A stretch of DNA of 64,000 nucleotides, from assembly GCA_963543925.1 (NCBI GenBank), contig CAUUCP010000003.1, positions 1 to 64,000 of the forward strand, written 5' to 3'. A program made the translations under genes and the position numbers. The notes beneath the pieces are model-generated. The model did no database searches, was not told the DNA's origin, and saw nothing but the letters and a program-made list of their open reading frames with translations. This document shows positions 51,751 to 60,435 of the stretch, in pieces; position 1 is the stretch's first letter, and every line of letters starts with the position of its first letter. Origin of the DNA: Bacteroides_D sp963543925. Lineage in GTDB: Bacteria > Bacteroidota > Bacteroidia > Bacteroidales > CAJPTX01.

Positions 51751-52851
51751 TTAGTGTTTTGCGTCATGCCCTGCGGTTGCCATACCAAAGTACATGGCGC
51801 TGAGCATAGTAAACACATACGCTTGGATAAATGAGACCAACACATCTAAGAGGGTCATAAATACGGCAAAGAACACCGACAAGACACTGACCCCGTAAGC
51901 AGCAGCGGCAGTCATCGCACCAAAGAGGAAGATCATACTAAAGAAGACCAAGACAATCATGTGTCCAGAGAGCATGTTCGCAAACAGTCGAATCATGAGG
52001 ACAATCGGCTTGGTTAACATCCCAGAGAGTTCCACAATGGGCATCAACGGGATCGGGAATTTCAAGAATGTTGGGACTCCTGGCGTATTGAAGATATCTG
52101 CCCAGTAGTGCTTATTGCCACTAAAGGTAGTTATCAAAAAGGTAAACATTGCCAATACCATCGTGACAGTGATATTCCCCGTCAAGTTCGCTCCGGCGGG
52201 GATAATCGGGATCAACCCCAGAAGATTACAGAACAAGACAAAGAAGAAGATCGTGAGCAAGATAGGTACAAAACGCGGCAGGTGCTTTTCACTGATACTG
52301 GGTTTGGCGATATTATCTCTTACAAAAAGAATGATAGCTTCCATGAGATTCTGAACTCCATGAGGCGCTTTTTTCGGATTCTTTTTATAACGCTTCGCCA
52401 CACTCACAAAGACAACGACCATCAAGACACAAACGAAGAGGACTCCAGCAACATTCTTGGTGATACTAAAATCGATTGGAGCTTGCAAAATGTCTCCCCT
52501 TGCATCCACTTCTACAATCTCGGTAGGTCCTCCCTTTTCAGGTACGAGCATACGGAAACCGTTGTAATCCTGATGTCCGTGATGAAAACGACTGGATAGG
52601 AAACAAAAAAGTTGCTTACGCTCTTTACTGTAAAGGATAACGGGGAGTGGAACACTGATGTGAGCTTTCCCGACGGTCATCACATGCCATTCGTGTGAGT
52701 CGGAGATATGATCAAAGATCATGCGTACAGGATCATATCCCTTTTCTTCATGGGAAGTCTCTGCAACAACTTCTTGGGCTGCCACTGGAGCAACCAAGAT
52801 ATTAATCGAAAAGAGGAGGCTCACGACCACCCAAAACAACGAGCGCAACAC
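51751..52851 (-). CDS. atpB: ATP synthase a subunit, long Bacteroidetes form
   Basis: Subunit a forms the half-channels for ion flow. The C-terminal 220 residues contain the conserved helices with the essential arginine in MIRLFANMLSGHM and the late QAYVFTMLSAMYF. The 366-residue protein has an extra N-terminal part of about 130 residues with a signal peptide (ending VAAQ) and a soluble domain, as usual in Bacteroidetes. The start is GTG at 52851. It leads the atpBEFHAG operon, with a promoter box at 52943. The expected upstream atpD/atpC are absent here. Confidence 0.95.
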   Translation of the reverse strand: MLRSLFWVVVSLLFSINILVAPVAAQEVVAETSHEEKGYDPVRMIFDHISDSHEWHVMTVGKAHISVPLPVILYSKERKQLFCFLSSRFHHGHQDYNGFRMLVPEKGGPTEIVEVDARGDILQAPIDFSITKNVAGVLFVCVLMVVVFVSVAKRYKKNPKKAPHGVQNLMEAIILFVRDNIAKPSISEKHLPRFVPILLTIFFFVLFCNLLGLIPIIPAGANLTGNITVTMVLAMFTFLITTFSGNKHYWADIFNTPGVPTFLKFPIPLMPIVELSGMLTKPIVLMIRLFANMLSGHMIVLVFFSMIFLFGAMTAAAAYGVSVLSVFFAVFMTLLDVLVSFIQAYVFTMLSAMYFGMATAGHDAKH

Positions 52852-52942
52852 CTTATTCTAGTATTAAAATATACTCCAACCTTCAAAAACAATCGTCACA
52901 CCTCGATACCCAAAGGCTCTCATTCGGACGAATGACCTTTTG

Positions 52943-52950
52943 CAAAGGTA
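52943..52950 (-). promoter_or_regulatory. atp operon promoter -7 box
   Basis: Minus-strand TACCTTTG (TAnnTTTG) 92 bp before the atpB start. A weak GTTG lies 17 bp upstream. It implies that atpBEFHAG is transcribed on its own. Confidence 0.5.
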
Positions 52951-52997
52951 GCATTTTTTCTTTAGAACAACGCACATCCCCTCAAGAGGCGTCTCGC

Positions 52998-54107
52998 TTA
53001 GGTAAAATCTTCGGGTTCGGAGTCGCAGATATCTCGGCATTCCTGTTGAGCTAAAGGCTTCTTACTCTCACAACAAAGCCCCTGTAGGCGTAACGACTCT
53101 GTATGCACAAGTTCACACATTCGGCGCACAAAATGCGTATCCAACCCCACTCTCCCAGCATATCGGAGATGGTGTTTCAACAATTCTAACCACCGTTCCT
53201 TGTGAAATGCTTGGATACCACGCTCGGCCTTCCACGCTCCAATATTTCGCACTACGGCAGCTCGTTCACCTAGTAAATCGAGAATCTGGGTATCGATGGC
53301 GTCGATCTTCTGTCGAAAGTCTTCTAATACAACATCAGAAGACGCTACTGTGTGTGGGGGCGGGATTAACGAATCGAGGAGATGAAAAAAAGCGTCAGGT
53401 ATCAGTTGCTGACGCGCATCGCTAAGCGCAGTGGAGGGAGAAGGATGCACCTCGACCATCAATCCGTCAAAGGCAAAATTCATTGCTTGCTGAGCAATTT
53501 CTGCAATCCACTCGCGCTTTCCAGCAATGTGACTTGGGTCGCATAAGATACGCAATCGATCGCCATACCGCGAACGGAGCTGCAATGGTAGCTCCCATTC
53601 TGGGGCATTACGATAGGCGATCTTTCGTGTAGGAAAAAAGCCTCTGTGTACAGCAATCACCTCTTTTGAAGCACGGAGGGACAATCGCTCAATAGCTCCC
53701 ATCCAGAGATCGATATCTGGGGAGATTGGATTTTTGACAAATATGGGTCCGTCGCCCTCGTCTAATACATCAGCAATCTCTTGCACAGCAAATGGATCGG
53801 AGGTGGTTCGTGCCCCTATCCAAAACGCACGGATTCCATAATGGCGTGCCAAAATGAGGTGTTCACCACGCGCCACCTCGATACACACAGGCAATCCCAT
53901 TTTTTGTTGCACCTCTTCGAGCCACGAGAGCGCCACCTCCCCCATACCTTCGAATTGTCCTGGTCGGGTACGGGGTTTCCAGACCCCAGCTCGGAGATAA
54001 GCGACACGACCATCTGTCTGCAATGCGTGCGCTACTTCCAAAATCTGTTCACGAGTCTCGGCAGAACAGGGACCAGCCAGTATAAGACCTAACGGAGTTG
54101 TTTTCAC
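52998..54107 (-). CDS. bifunctional DAHP synthase / chorismate mutase
   Basis: A fusion of a KDO8P-synthase-like (type I-beta) DAHP synthase (about 1-255) and a type II AroQ chorismate mutase (about 260-350). The first condenses PEP and erythrose-4-phosphate to open the shikimate pathway; motifs are ILAGPCSAETREQ, YLRAGVWKPRTRP, ILCDPSHIAGKREW and DGLMVEVHPSPSTALSD. The second turns chorismate to prephenate; FRQKIDAIDTQILDLLGERAAV is typical. In such fusions the mutase domain often senses prephenate for feedback control. The start is GTG at 54107, about 200 nt after a promoter box, giving a long leader. No other aromatic pathway gene is adjacent. Confidence 0.93.
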   Translation of the reverse strand: MKTTPLGLILAGPCSAETREQILEVAHALQTDGRVAYLRAGVWKPRTRPGQFEGMGEVALSWLEEVQQKMGLPVCIEVARGEHLILARHYGIRAFWIGARTTSDPFAVQEIADVLDEGDGPIFVKNPISPDIDLWMGAIERLSLRASKEVIAVHRGFFPTRKIAYRNAPEWELPLQLRSRYGDRLRILCDPSHIAGKREWIAEIAQQAMNFAFDGLMVEVHPSPSTALSDARQQLIPDAFFHLLDSLIPPPHTVASSDVVLEDFRQKIDAIDTQILDLLGERAAVVRNIGAWKAERGIQAFHKERWLELLKHHLRYAGRVGLDTHFVRRMCELVHTESLRLQGLCCESKKPLAQQECRDICDSEPEDFT

Positions 54108-54322
54108 AATAGGGTAATGTTTTATCGAAGAGGAGAGTAAAAGGGATATTCAGAGAGTCGTATAGACTACAGTGTTACACTCGTTTCAGAGTATTGATTT
54201 CCTATTTCTGATGTGTATCTTTATTTTCTTTCATAGCCCAGTCGTAATGCTTGGCTATTACCGAGACACGGTAAAGGTGTCTGGATACCAGATTTTTCCC
54301 CATAGCGTGGGTTACAAAGATA
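54108..54322 (-). promoter_or_regulatory. promoter and long leader of the DAHP synthase gene
   Basis: A -7 box TATCTTTG (minus strand, 54315-54322) sits inside a small inverted repeat (GGTTA and TAACC arms). It would give a leader of about 200 nt before the GTG at 54107. The leader has a hairpin around GTGTC/GACAC-type arms near 54265-54285, but I recognise no known riboswitch. A 71-codon minus-strand frame (54202-54417) overlaps it. The wider gap 54108-54503 also holds the tsf terminator. Confidence 0.4.
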
Positions 54323-54441
54323 ACCCAAAACATGAAGAGCGCGTAGTTTTTTACTTCAGAATAAGAGCGCAGCGCTCTCGCATTGCGCTGCTTTCGGTTT
54401 ATCATCCTAACGCTCAAGAGAATCTCCTTCTCTTACAATGC

Positions 54442-54479
54442 AAGATGCGGGAAGTGCCCTTGAGCATTTCCCGCATCTT
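54442..54479 (-). terminator. terminator-like hairpin after tsf
   Basis: Inverted arms AAGATGCGGGAA and TTCCCGCATCTT are perfectly complementary over 12 bp and extend inward with a further GTGC/GCAT pairing. The hairpin lies 24 bp past the tsf stop, without a T run. It probably ends the rpsB-tsf transcript. Confidence 0.7.
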
Positions 54480-54503
54480 ATACAGTTCGTTATAGCGCCC
54501 AGA

Positions 54504-55334
54504 CTATTCCGACAGTCCGAAACGTTCGAAAGCAGTAACCTTCAAATCTTTATCAGCCTTTGAGATGTACTGCTCCACGGTCATCTTGCTATCTTTGAAG
54601 AACTCTTGCGCCATCAAAGTGTTTTCCTTGATGAACTTTGCGAGGCGTCCTTCTGCAATCTTGTCCAGGATCTGCTCGGGCTTTCCTTCGTTACGCGCTT
54701 GCTCACGACCGATTTCAAACTCCTTCTTACGGATTTCCTCTGGGATACTGTTAGCATCTACGGCTACGGGACTCATCCCAGCGACCTGCATCGCGATATC
54801 GCGCATCAAGTTTTCAGAGACCCCCGTCTTATTAAATCCTACGATGGTCGCCAAACGACTTCCGGGGTGTATATAGCATACTACGGCGGGCGCATCCAGA
54901 CGCTTGAAACAACCGAGTTCCATCTTTTCTCCCGTGATCCCAGAGAGATTCTGCACCATATCATCGACACTGTGCCCGTCGAGGATCATGGAACGTACCC
55001 CGTCGAGATCCTTCACATCGGCTTTGAGTGCAGCTTCTGCGATTTGCTCTGTAAGCTTCACGAAATCGGCATTTTTTGCGACAAAGTCCGTTTCGCAATT
55101 CAATGCGAAGAGTATGGCTTGGTTATTCGCCTCATTAGCCCTCGCGAGCACGATCCCAGCCGTAGCTTGACGATCCGCCCGTTTATTCGCAATAGCCTTC
55201 CCTCGTTCACGAATCAATTCGGAAGCACGATCGAAATCCCCATTAGCCTCTTCGAGTGCTTTCTTACAATCCATCATGCCCGCCCCAGTCATCTGGCGCA
55301 GCTTCTGCACATCGGCAAGCTTTACATCAGCCAT
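54504..55334 (-). CDS. tsf: elongation factor Ts
   Basis: EF-Ts recycles EF-Tu by releasing GDP. The 276-residue protein has the N-terminal UBA-like domain (VQKLRQMTGAGMMDCKKALEEANGD) and the core contact motif NCETDFVAKN. The dimerisation region includes VCYIHPGSRLATIVGF. It follows rpsB by 40 bp, the near-universal rpsB-tsf order. Confidence 0.97.
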   Translation of the reverse strand: MADVKLADVQKLRQMTGAGMMDCKKALEEANGDFDRASELIRERGKAIANKRADRQATAGIVLARANEANNQAILFALNCETDFVAKNADFVKLTEQIAEAALKADVKDLDGVRSMILDGHSVDDMVQNLSGITGEKMELGCFKRLDAPAVVCYIHPGSRLATIVGFNKTGVSENLMRDIAMQVAGMSPVAVDANSIPEEIRKKEFEIGREQARNEGKPEQILDKIAEGRLAKFIKENTLMAQEFFKDSKMTVEQYISKADKDLKVTAFERFGLSE

Positions 55335-55374
55335 CTCATATCCTTCTTTTAACGGTCAAACAACTCGGTGGATT

Positions 55375-56154
55375 CTATTCTTCTTCGTCGTCTGCAGCTA
55401 CAGACTTCTTTGCTGTGTTTTCCTCGGTTTCTTCTTCAACCTCTTGCTCGGCGTTATTGCGATCCATCTTACGTTCGAGAAGCCCTTCCTTGATAGCCTC
55501 GCACATTTCACCGATGATGAGGTCGATGGATGTATTTACGTCGTCATTTGCAGGGATAACGTAGTCTATTGGAGTGGGATCGCAGCACGTATCCACCATA
55601 GCGAATACAGGTATACCGAGACGGTTTGCCTCGCGTACGGCGATATATTCGCGTTGTACGTCGACGACGAAGAGCGCCGAGGGCAACTTGTTCATATCGG
55701 CGATAGAACCTAAGTTCTTTTCCAACTTGGCACGTACACGTGTAAGCTGTAGCTTTTCACGCTTAGACATATTCTCGTAAGTGCCGTCGTTCATCATCTT
55801 ATCGATGTTGCTCATTTTCTTGACAGCCTTACGAATCGTGGGGAAATTGGTAAGCATTCCCCCTGGCCAGCGCTCGGTAACAAATGGCATGCCGACCTCT
55901 TTTACTCGAGTTGCGACAACGTCCTTTGCTTGCTTTTTTGTTGCGACGAAAAGGATACGCCGTCCGCTCCGAGCAATTTGTCTCAGGGCTTGTGCAGCCT
56001 CATCGACTTTCACCAAGGTTTTACGGAGATCGATCACGTGATAACCGTTACGCTCCATAAAGATGTACGGTGCCATTTTCGGACACCATTTCTGCGTCTG
56101 ATGCCCAAAGTGCACCTTCGCATCCAACATTTGTTCAAAACTCAAATTTGGCAT
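55375..56154 (-). CDS. rpsB: 30S ribosomal protein S2
   Basis: S2 joins the small subunit late and helps S1 docking. The 259-residue protein has the family signatures LDAKVHFGHQTQKWCPKMAPYI and VTERWPGGMLTNFPTI, and VDTCCDPTPIDYVIPANDD. The C-terminal 30 residues are an acidic extension (EEVEEETEENTAKK onward) beyond the usual core. The leader is about 220 nt long from the promoter at 56379-56411 and may host S2 autoregulation. Confidence 0.97.
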   Translation of the reverse strand: MPNLSFEQMLDAKVHFGHQTQKWCPKMAPYIFMERNGYHVIDLRKTLVKVDEAAQALRQIARSGRRILFVATKKQAKDVVATRVKEVGMPFVTERWPGGMLTNFPTIRKAVKKMSNIDKMMNDGTYENMSKREKLQLTRVRAKLEKNLGSIADMNKLPSALFVVDVQREYIAVREANRLGIPVFAMVDTCCDPTPIDYVIPANDDVNTSIDLIIGEMCEAIKEGLLERKMDRNNAEQEVEEETEENTAKKSVAADDEEE

Positions 56155-56378
56155 ACCTGTAAATATTAAAAGATTCTACGTCAGGCAACGGTCAAGTAGC
56201 AATTTGATTTTATGATCTTAACCGTTTGAACACACCGAATAGGCAACCGATGTGCCTGCACTAACCACTCAAAAGATAATGTGGGGTATTTTCCCCTCAG
56301 AAGGACGATAAGAAACTACTTTTCTACTCCCCTTTTCTCATCCGCTCCCCCATGCTATTGAGAAAAGTCTTCTCTTAT

Positions 56379-56411
56379 CAAAGATAGGGCGTAGCCCTGC
56401 TACGCCCCAAA
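56379..56411 (-). promoter_or_regulatory. rpsB promoter whose spacer is a perfect hairpin (possible rpsI terminator)
   Basis: On the minus strand TTTG (56408-56411) and TATCTTTG (56379-56386) are separated by exactly 21 bp, the best full -33/-7 match in the window. The whole 21-bp spacer is an inverted repeat: GGGCGTAGC, 3-nt loop, GCTACGCCC (56387-56407). It lies 20 bp after the rpsI stop, so the hairpin could terminate rplM-rpsI, act as an operator for rpsB, or both. Confidence 0.7.
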
Positions 56412-56431
56412 GAGATCGATGCCACTTGATA

Positions 56432-56818
56432 CTAACGCTTACTGAACTGGAAGCGACGACGTGCGCCTGGACGCCCTGGCTTCTTACGTTCCACTTCACG
56501 TGGATCGCGAGTCACAAACCCAGCAGCACGCAACTGCGGCTTCAACTCTGCATTATAAGAGATCAGGGCACGCGCGACTCCCAGACGAGCCGCTTCGGCC
56601 TGTCCCGAGATACCGCCACCATAAAGATTGATTTTCACATCAAAAGCTTCGCTGAGGGCTAACTCAGTAAACGGCTGCGTGACAACGAACCGCAGAAGCG
56701 GTGATGGGAAATAATCTTCAAACGTACGATTATTGATCGTTATTTTTCCTTCACCTGGGGTAAGGTACACGCGAGCTACGGCTGACTTTCTACGCCCTAC
56801 TGCATTAAAGACCTGCAT
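56432..56818 (-). CDS. rpsI: 30S ribosomal protein S9
   Basis: A 128-residue protein with the S9 fold (NAVGRRKSAVARVYL, then VNLYGGGISGQAEA-like sequence KINLYGGGISGQAEAARLG) and the basic C-terminal tail KKPGRPGARRRFQFSKR that reaches the P-site tRNA. It follows rplM by 16 bp in the conserved L13-S9 operon. Confidence 0.97.
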   Translation of the reverse strand: MQVFNAVGRRKSAVARVYLTPGEGKITINNRTFEDYFPSPLLRFVVTQPFTELALSEAFDVKINLYGGGISGQAEAARLGVARALISYNAELKPQLRAAGFVTRDPREVERKKPGRPGARRRFQFSKR

Positions 56819-56834
56819 CCTTCACACTCCTAAA

Positions 56835-57284
56835 TTATTTCGTGAGCACCAATTCCTTTGGCTGTTGTGCAGCGTGCGGATGCTCAGCACCTACATATAC
56901 AAATAGATTGCGGAAAAGCCGACGTCCGAGTCGATTTTTAGGCAACATGCCACGTACGGCGTGCTCAATGAGCCGTTCTGGGTGCGATCTTAGTACGTCA
57001 ATCGGATGCGCGACGCGCTTTCCTCCTGGATAACCAGTATGATGGTAATAGTTCTTGTCAGTGATCTTCTTCCCAGTGAATCGTACCTTTTCCGCGTTGA
57101 TAATAATCACATTATCACCACAATCGACGTTTGGGGTATAACTTGGCTTATGCTTTCCGCGCAAGACCAACGCCACACGGCTCGCGAGCCGCCCCACAAC
57201 CAGATTCGTGGCATCAATCACAAACCACTCCTTCGTAACGGTAGCCTTATTGGCGGAGACCGTTCTATAACTCAAAGTATCCAC
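56835..57284 (-). CDS. rplM: 50S ribosomal protein L13
   Basis: A 149-residue early-assembly protein of the large subunit. Signatures include WFVIDATNLVVGRLASRVA, LRGKHKPSYTPNVDCGD and VRGMLPKNRLGRRLFRNLFVY. The start is GTG at 57284. A -7 box lies 61 bp upstream. Confidence 0.97.
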   Translation of the reverse strand: MDTLSYRTVSANKATVTKEWFVIDATNLVVGRLASRVALVLRGKHKPSYTPNVDCGDNVIIINAEKVRFTGKKITDKNYYHHTGYPGGKRVAHPIDVLRSHPERLIEHAVRGMLPKNRLGRRLFRNLFVYVGAEHPHAAQQPKELVLTK

Positions 57285-57344
57285 TACTTATGCCCTTTCT
57301 TTCACCACGCTTGCGCGTAAACCAACTACAGTATTTTGAACGCA

Positions 57345-57352
57345 CAAAGTTA
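57345..57352 (-). promoter_or_regulatory. rplM-rpsI promoter -7 box
   Basis: Minus-strand TAACTTTG (TAnnTTTG), flanked by AGTATT/AATACT inverted arms (57330-57335 and 57352-57357). No -33 match. Confidence 0.5.
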
Positions 57353-57417
57353 ATACTTTTCCGTGAAATAACTACGTTCTTCGCTGTTGCCTTTATTTGC
57401 TATGCGCCTACTCTGTT

Positions 57418-58611
57418 CTAATTAACGTATCGTTGCACGTCCATAGCCTCGATTTCCCCGTCGGTCATAATCAGCAATCGTTCGACGATATTGTGTAATT
57501 CCCTGACATTTCCCGTCCACGGACGTTCACAGAGGAGATCCATGGCTTCTTTGGAAATTTTTCGTTTAGAGACACCATTTTCTTTACACAAGGAAGAGAC
57601 GAACCGCTCGACCAGGAGAGGTATATCCTCCTTACGTTCTCTGAGCGGCGGTACATGAATGAGGATGACACTGAGACGATGATAGAGATCTTCTCTGAAG
57701 AGTCCCGCTTGAATTTCCTCCGACAGATTTTTATTCGTTGCGGCAATCACTCGTGGGTTGACCTCAATTTCCTTATCCCCTCCCACTCTGGTGATACGTG
57801 ATTCTTGGAGGGCACGCAAGACCTTTGCTTGCGCATCGAGGCTCATATCTCCGATTTCATCGAGAAAGAGAGTCCCATTGCATGCGAGCTCGAACTTTCC
57901 CTTTCTCTGTTTAATGGCAGAGGTAAAAGCACCTTTTTCATGCCCAAATAGCTCGCTTTCGATAAGTTCACTTGGTATGGCGGCACAGTTCACCTCGACA
58001 AAAGGACCGTTGGCTAAGGAACTCAACTGGTGTATCCCACGCGCCACGAGCTCCTTTCCTGTTCCGTTCTCTCCGGTGATAAGCACACGGGCATGGGTAG
58101 CAGCCACACGGCGCATCATCGCTCGTATTTCTTGCATGACCTCGGAATCTCCGACGATTTCGGAATTCTTTGGTACGTGTTGCTTTAGTCGTTGATTTTC
58201 CTCTACCAAGGAGTTCCTTTCCAAGGCATTTCGTAGAGAGACCAAGAGTCGATTCAAATCCAAGGGTTTTTGGATGTAATCGTAAGCGCCCTTTTTCAGA
58301 GCCTCGACAGCGGTGTCTATGGATCCGTGTCCAGAGACCATAATCACAGGGAGTTCTGCAGCAATTTCTCGTAGCGCGACCAAGAGTTCGAGCCCATCCA
58401 TTCCCTGCATTTTGACATCACACAGGGCGACGTCACATGGCGCATTTCGGAAAATATCTAGCGCCTCCCTGGCTCCATGTGCACTCTCGACGGCGTATCC
58501 CTCGGTTTCGAGGATGCTACGCATAGTCTGTAGTATTGCATCTTCATCATCTACGACCAAGATGCGCGCGAGAGGGGGAGGTGAAGGACGTTTCTTAGTA
58601 CTCTCCCTCAT
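57418..58611 (-). CDS. NtrC-type response regulator lacking a DNA-binding domain
   Basis: A 397-residue regulator with an N-terminal receiver (about 17-130; phospho-acceptor Asp in VALCDVKMQGMDG, switch Thr/Ser in VMVSGHG-like MVSGHGS, Lys in YIQKPLD). The AAA+ sigma54-activation domain spans about 150-375: Walker A TGENGTGKE, Walker B LFLDEIGDMS, GHEKGAFTSA in place of GAFTGA, and RPWTGNVREL. The chain ends at about residue 397 with no Fis helix-turn-helix, whereas typical family members have about 450 residues. It may act from solution or through a partner. The ATG at 58611 shares one base with the stop of the coiled-coil gene upstream (TGATG). Confidence 0.92.
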   Translation of the reverse strand: MRESTKKRPSPPPLARILVVDDEDAILQTMRSILETEGYAVESAHGAREALDIFRNAPCDVALCDVKMQGMDGLELLVALREIAAELPVIMVSGHGSIDTAVEALKKGAYDYIQKPLDLNRLLVSLRNALERNSLVEENQRLKQHVPKNSEIVGDSEVMQEIRAMMRRVAATHARVLITGENGTGKELVARGIHQLSSLANGPFVEVNCAAIPSELIESELFGHEKGAFTSAIKQRKGKFELACNGTLFLDEIGDMSLDAQAKVLRALQESRITRVGGDKEIEVNPRVIAATNKNLSEEIQAGLFREDLYHRLSVILIHVPPLRERKEDIPLLVERFVSSLCKENGVSKRKISKEAMDLLCERPWTGNVRELHNIVERLLIMTDGEIEAMDVQRYVN

Positions 58612-59189
58612 CAACTACCTCCCATACGTCGTTGTTCTTGCTCGACGATCTTTCTTTCTCTTTCCTCGTTTTTCTTCTGCACCTCTTTCTCCAACTTCTT
58701 TGCTTTCTTGAGGTACTCCTTTGCACGCTCGAGCTTCTTTTTTCCTCGCTCTTGCATCCTTTCTCCCTTTCTTCGACTCTTCTCGGCTTCTCGGAGTTCT
58801 TTTTTCACGCTCCTCACCTCTTCCCGATATCGACTCTTAAGGTCACGCACCTGCACTTTTGCCTGTGCTCTTTCGTCCCGATCCTTTGAATTCAATTGTT
58901 TGTTGAAAGAGCTCAACTCCCTTTCGTGTTCCTTAAGCATCCGCTTGAGGTTTTTCGTCTGATCCTTAGCTTCGGACTCACCTTGCTTTTCCATAGAGCG
59001 TCCGTCCATGACGAGTTGTTTGGCATCCTCTATTTTCTTTTCACCTTCTACCACTCTTTCAGAAGCGCGCGCCAATCGCTCTGCTGGCGTTGGAGTATTT
59101 GTTGCCGGCTGGGCATACAAGAGGACGGGGAAGAGAATCCCCATCCCGCATACGATCCCGAACCGAAGTATCTTCGCCCAAATTCCCAT
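58611..59189 (-). CDS. exported coiled-coil protein
   Basis: A 192-residue protein with a signal peptide (about 1-26, ending LLYAQ). From residue 37 almost the whole chain is a highly charged Lys/Arg/Glu-rich helix with heptad character (for example LKRMLKEHERELSSFNKQL), ending EQRRMGGS. It is probably a periplasmic or envelope-attached coiled coil. Its stop overlaps the response-regulator start, so the two are coupled and it may be part of that signalling circuit, for example sensing or scaffolding. I do not recognise the family. Confidence 0.8.
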   Translation of the reverse strand: MGIWAKILRFGIVCGMGILFPVLLYAQPATNTPTPAERLARASERVVEGEKKIEDAKQLVMDGRSMEKQGESEAKDQTKNLKRMLKEHERELSSFNKQLNSKDRDERAQAKVQVRDLKSRYREEVRSVKKELREAEKSRRKGERMQERGKKKLERAKEYLKKAKKLEKEVQKKNEERERKIVEQEQRRMGGS

Positions 59190-59492
59190 ACAATTCCGTT
59201 ACTTGATAGTCTGTCGACCTCTGACTCACCTAACCATAACGAACCTTCGAACTGAAGCTTATCCGTCGTAAAAATACTACGTTTTTTCCAATTCGCTTGT
59301 TGCATTTGTGCCCATGCAGGTAAAAAAAAACTATCCATTCCACGCCTAGACACCTCCCCCCTAGAGTGCACGAGAGAGGTTAAAGAGAGCGATAACAGCG
59401 AGGTCTCCTCCGACAACGCAGAAGAGAATGTGGTGTAAGTAAGCGTTTTACTCTAAACGCCCTCTCAGATATCGCTTCCTCCGACACGAACA
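59190..59492. other. intergenic region without a supported gene
   Basis: About 300 bp between the coiled-coil gene start and the membrane-protein stop. It contains a weak hairpin at 59443-59460 (GCGTTT and AAACGC, 6-nt loop), possibly the end of the membrane-protein transcript, and an A-rich run near 59323. I see no -7 box of good quality and no RNA gene. Confidence 0.45.
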
Positions 59493-60362
59493 CTAATTCT
59501 TGACACGATGGGCACTTTTCCACCAAAAATAGCCACCGAGTAGCAAAAAGGAGAATAGAATCCCGCCCATCGGCAGGGCATACTTTTCTGGCTCTACCCA
59601 GAATTCCTTGAAAAAATTGATTCGTCCGAGGATCTCGACAGGGGTCCAGAAGATGATGACGGTAGCGATAGCCATCCGTATATTGGCGCCCCAGCTGGGA
59701 ATACGGAGTTGTTTTCTGAACATGAAGATGGAACCTATCAAGCATCCCAATCCCACAAGGAAGGTGACGGGGTGGTGATCACCTAGGAAATTCTTGTCAT
59801 AACAGAACATCAATAGGAGATAGAGCCCCCAGAGCATCATGTTGACCTCCATGAAGGTAACGATACTGGTGTGTCGTGTCATGGCCTGAGGCACGATATC
59901 TTTTTTCTTTTCACGGAAGAGCACCTTCTGTATCCACGTAATGAAATCGCAACCATTCTTGGAACTGAAAGTATAGAGGGTCATGACCAGCATCCACATT
60001 CCGAATGTGGCGGGGAGGATGAGATATTCGGGCTTTGTAACGACCTCCCCATTTTCCATTTCGGGCATGACTCCGTAGCGACGGGCATAGTACATGAATA
60101 GGAATTCGACCCACCCTGTCCAGAAGAGTAAACCGCCGAGGAGTCCCCAGAGAGTTTGTCGTGTGTCCCCCTTGACAAATACCCCTACAATCACGAAAAT
60201 CAAGCCCATAAGCCCGATTAAAAAGCCCGCGATGTGCATTGGACCTTCGTCCATATACTTTTCCATCAGCACCATGACGGCATGACCGATGGGCATAGTG
60301 AAAAGCACCAATAAAAAAGAGGCTATAGTACGCCAAGGGTAGAGTTCTCTTCTTGGTTCCAT
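59493..60362 (-). CDS. multi-spanning membrane protein of unknown function
   Basis: A 289-residue integral inner-membrane protein with about eight predicted helices: near residues 13-33, 45-63, 69-90, 115-135, 172-192, 200-215, 228-245 and 262-280. Conserved-looking features are GLLFWTGWVEFLFMYYARRYGV and GFLIGLMGLIFVIVGVFVKGD. I do not recognise a transporter or enzyme signature. I start at the ATG at 60362 rather than the TTG nine codons upstream. It lies 73 bp after the DUF4197 gene and may share its transcript. Confidence 0.78.
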   Translation of the reverse strand: MEPRRELYPWRTIASFLLVLFTMPIGHAVMVLMEKYMDEGPMHIAGFLIGLMGLIFVIVGVFVKGDTRQTLWGLLGGLLFWTGWVEFLFMYYARRYGVMPEMENGEVVTKPEYLILPATFGMWMLVMTLYTFSSKNGCDFITWIQKVLFREKKKDIVPQAMTRHTSIVTFMEVNMMLWGLYLLLMFCYDKNFLGDHHPVTFLVGLGCLIGSIFMFRKQLRIPSWGANIRMAIATVIIFWTPVEILGRINFFKEFWVEPEKYALPMGGILFSFLLLGGYFWWKSAHRVKN

Positions 60363-60435
60363 GGATTCTTTTTTCTTCTCTATTTTCAAACCTTATGCCA
60401 CAAAAGAAGGGACGTGATCAACGCCCCTCGTTGTG

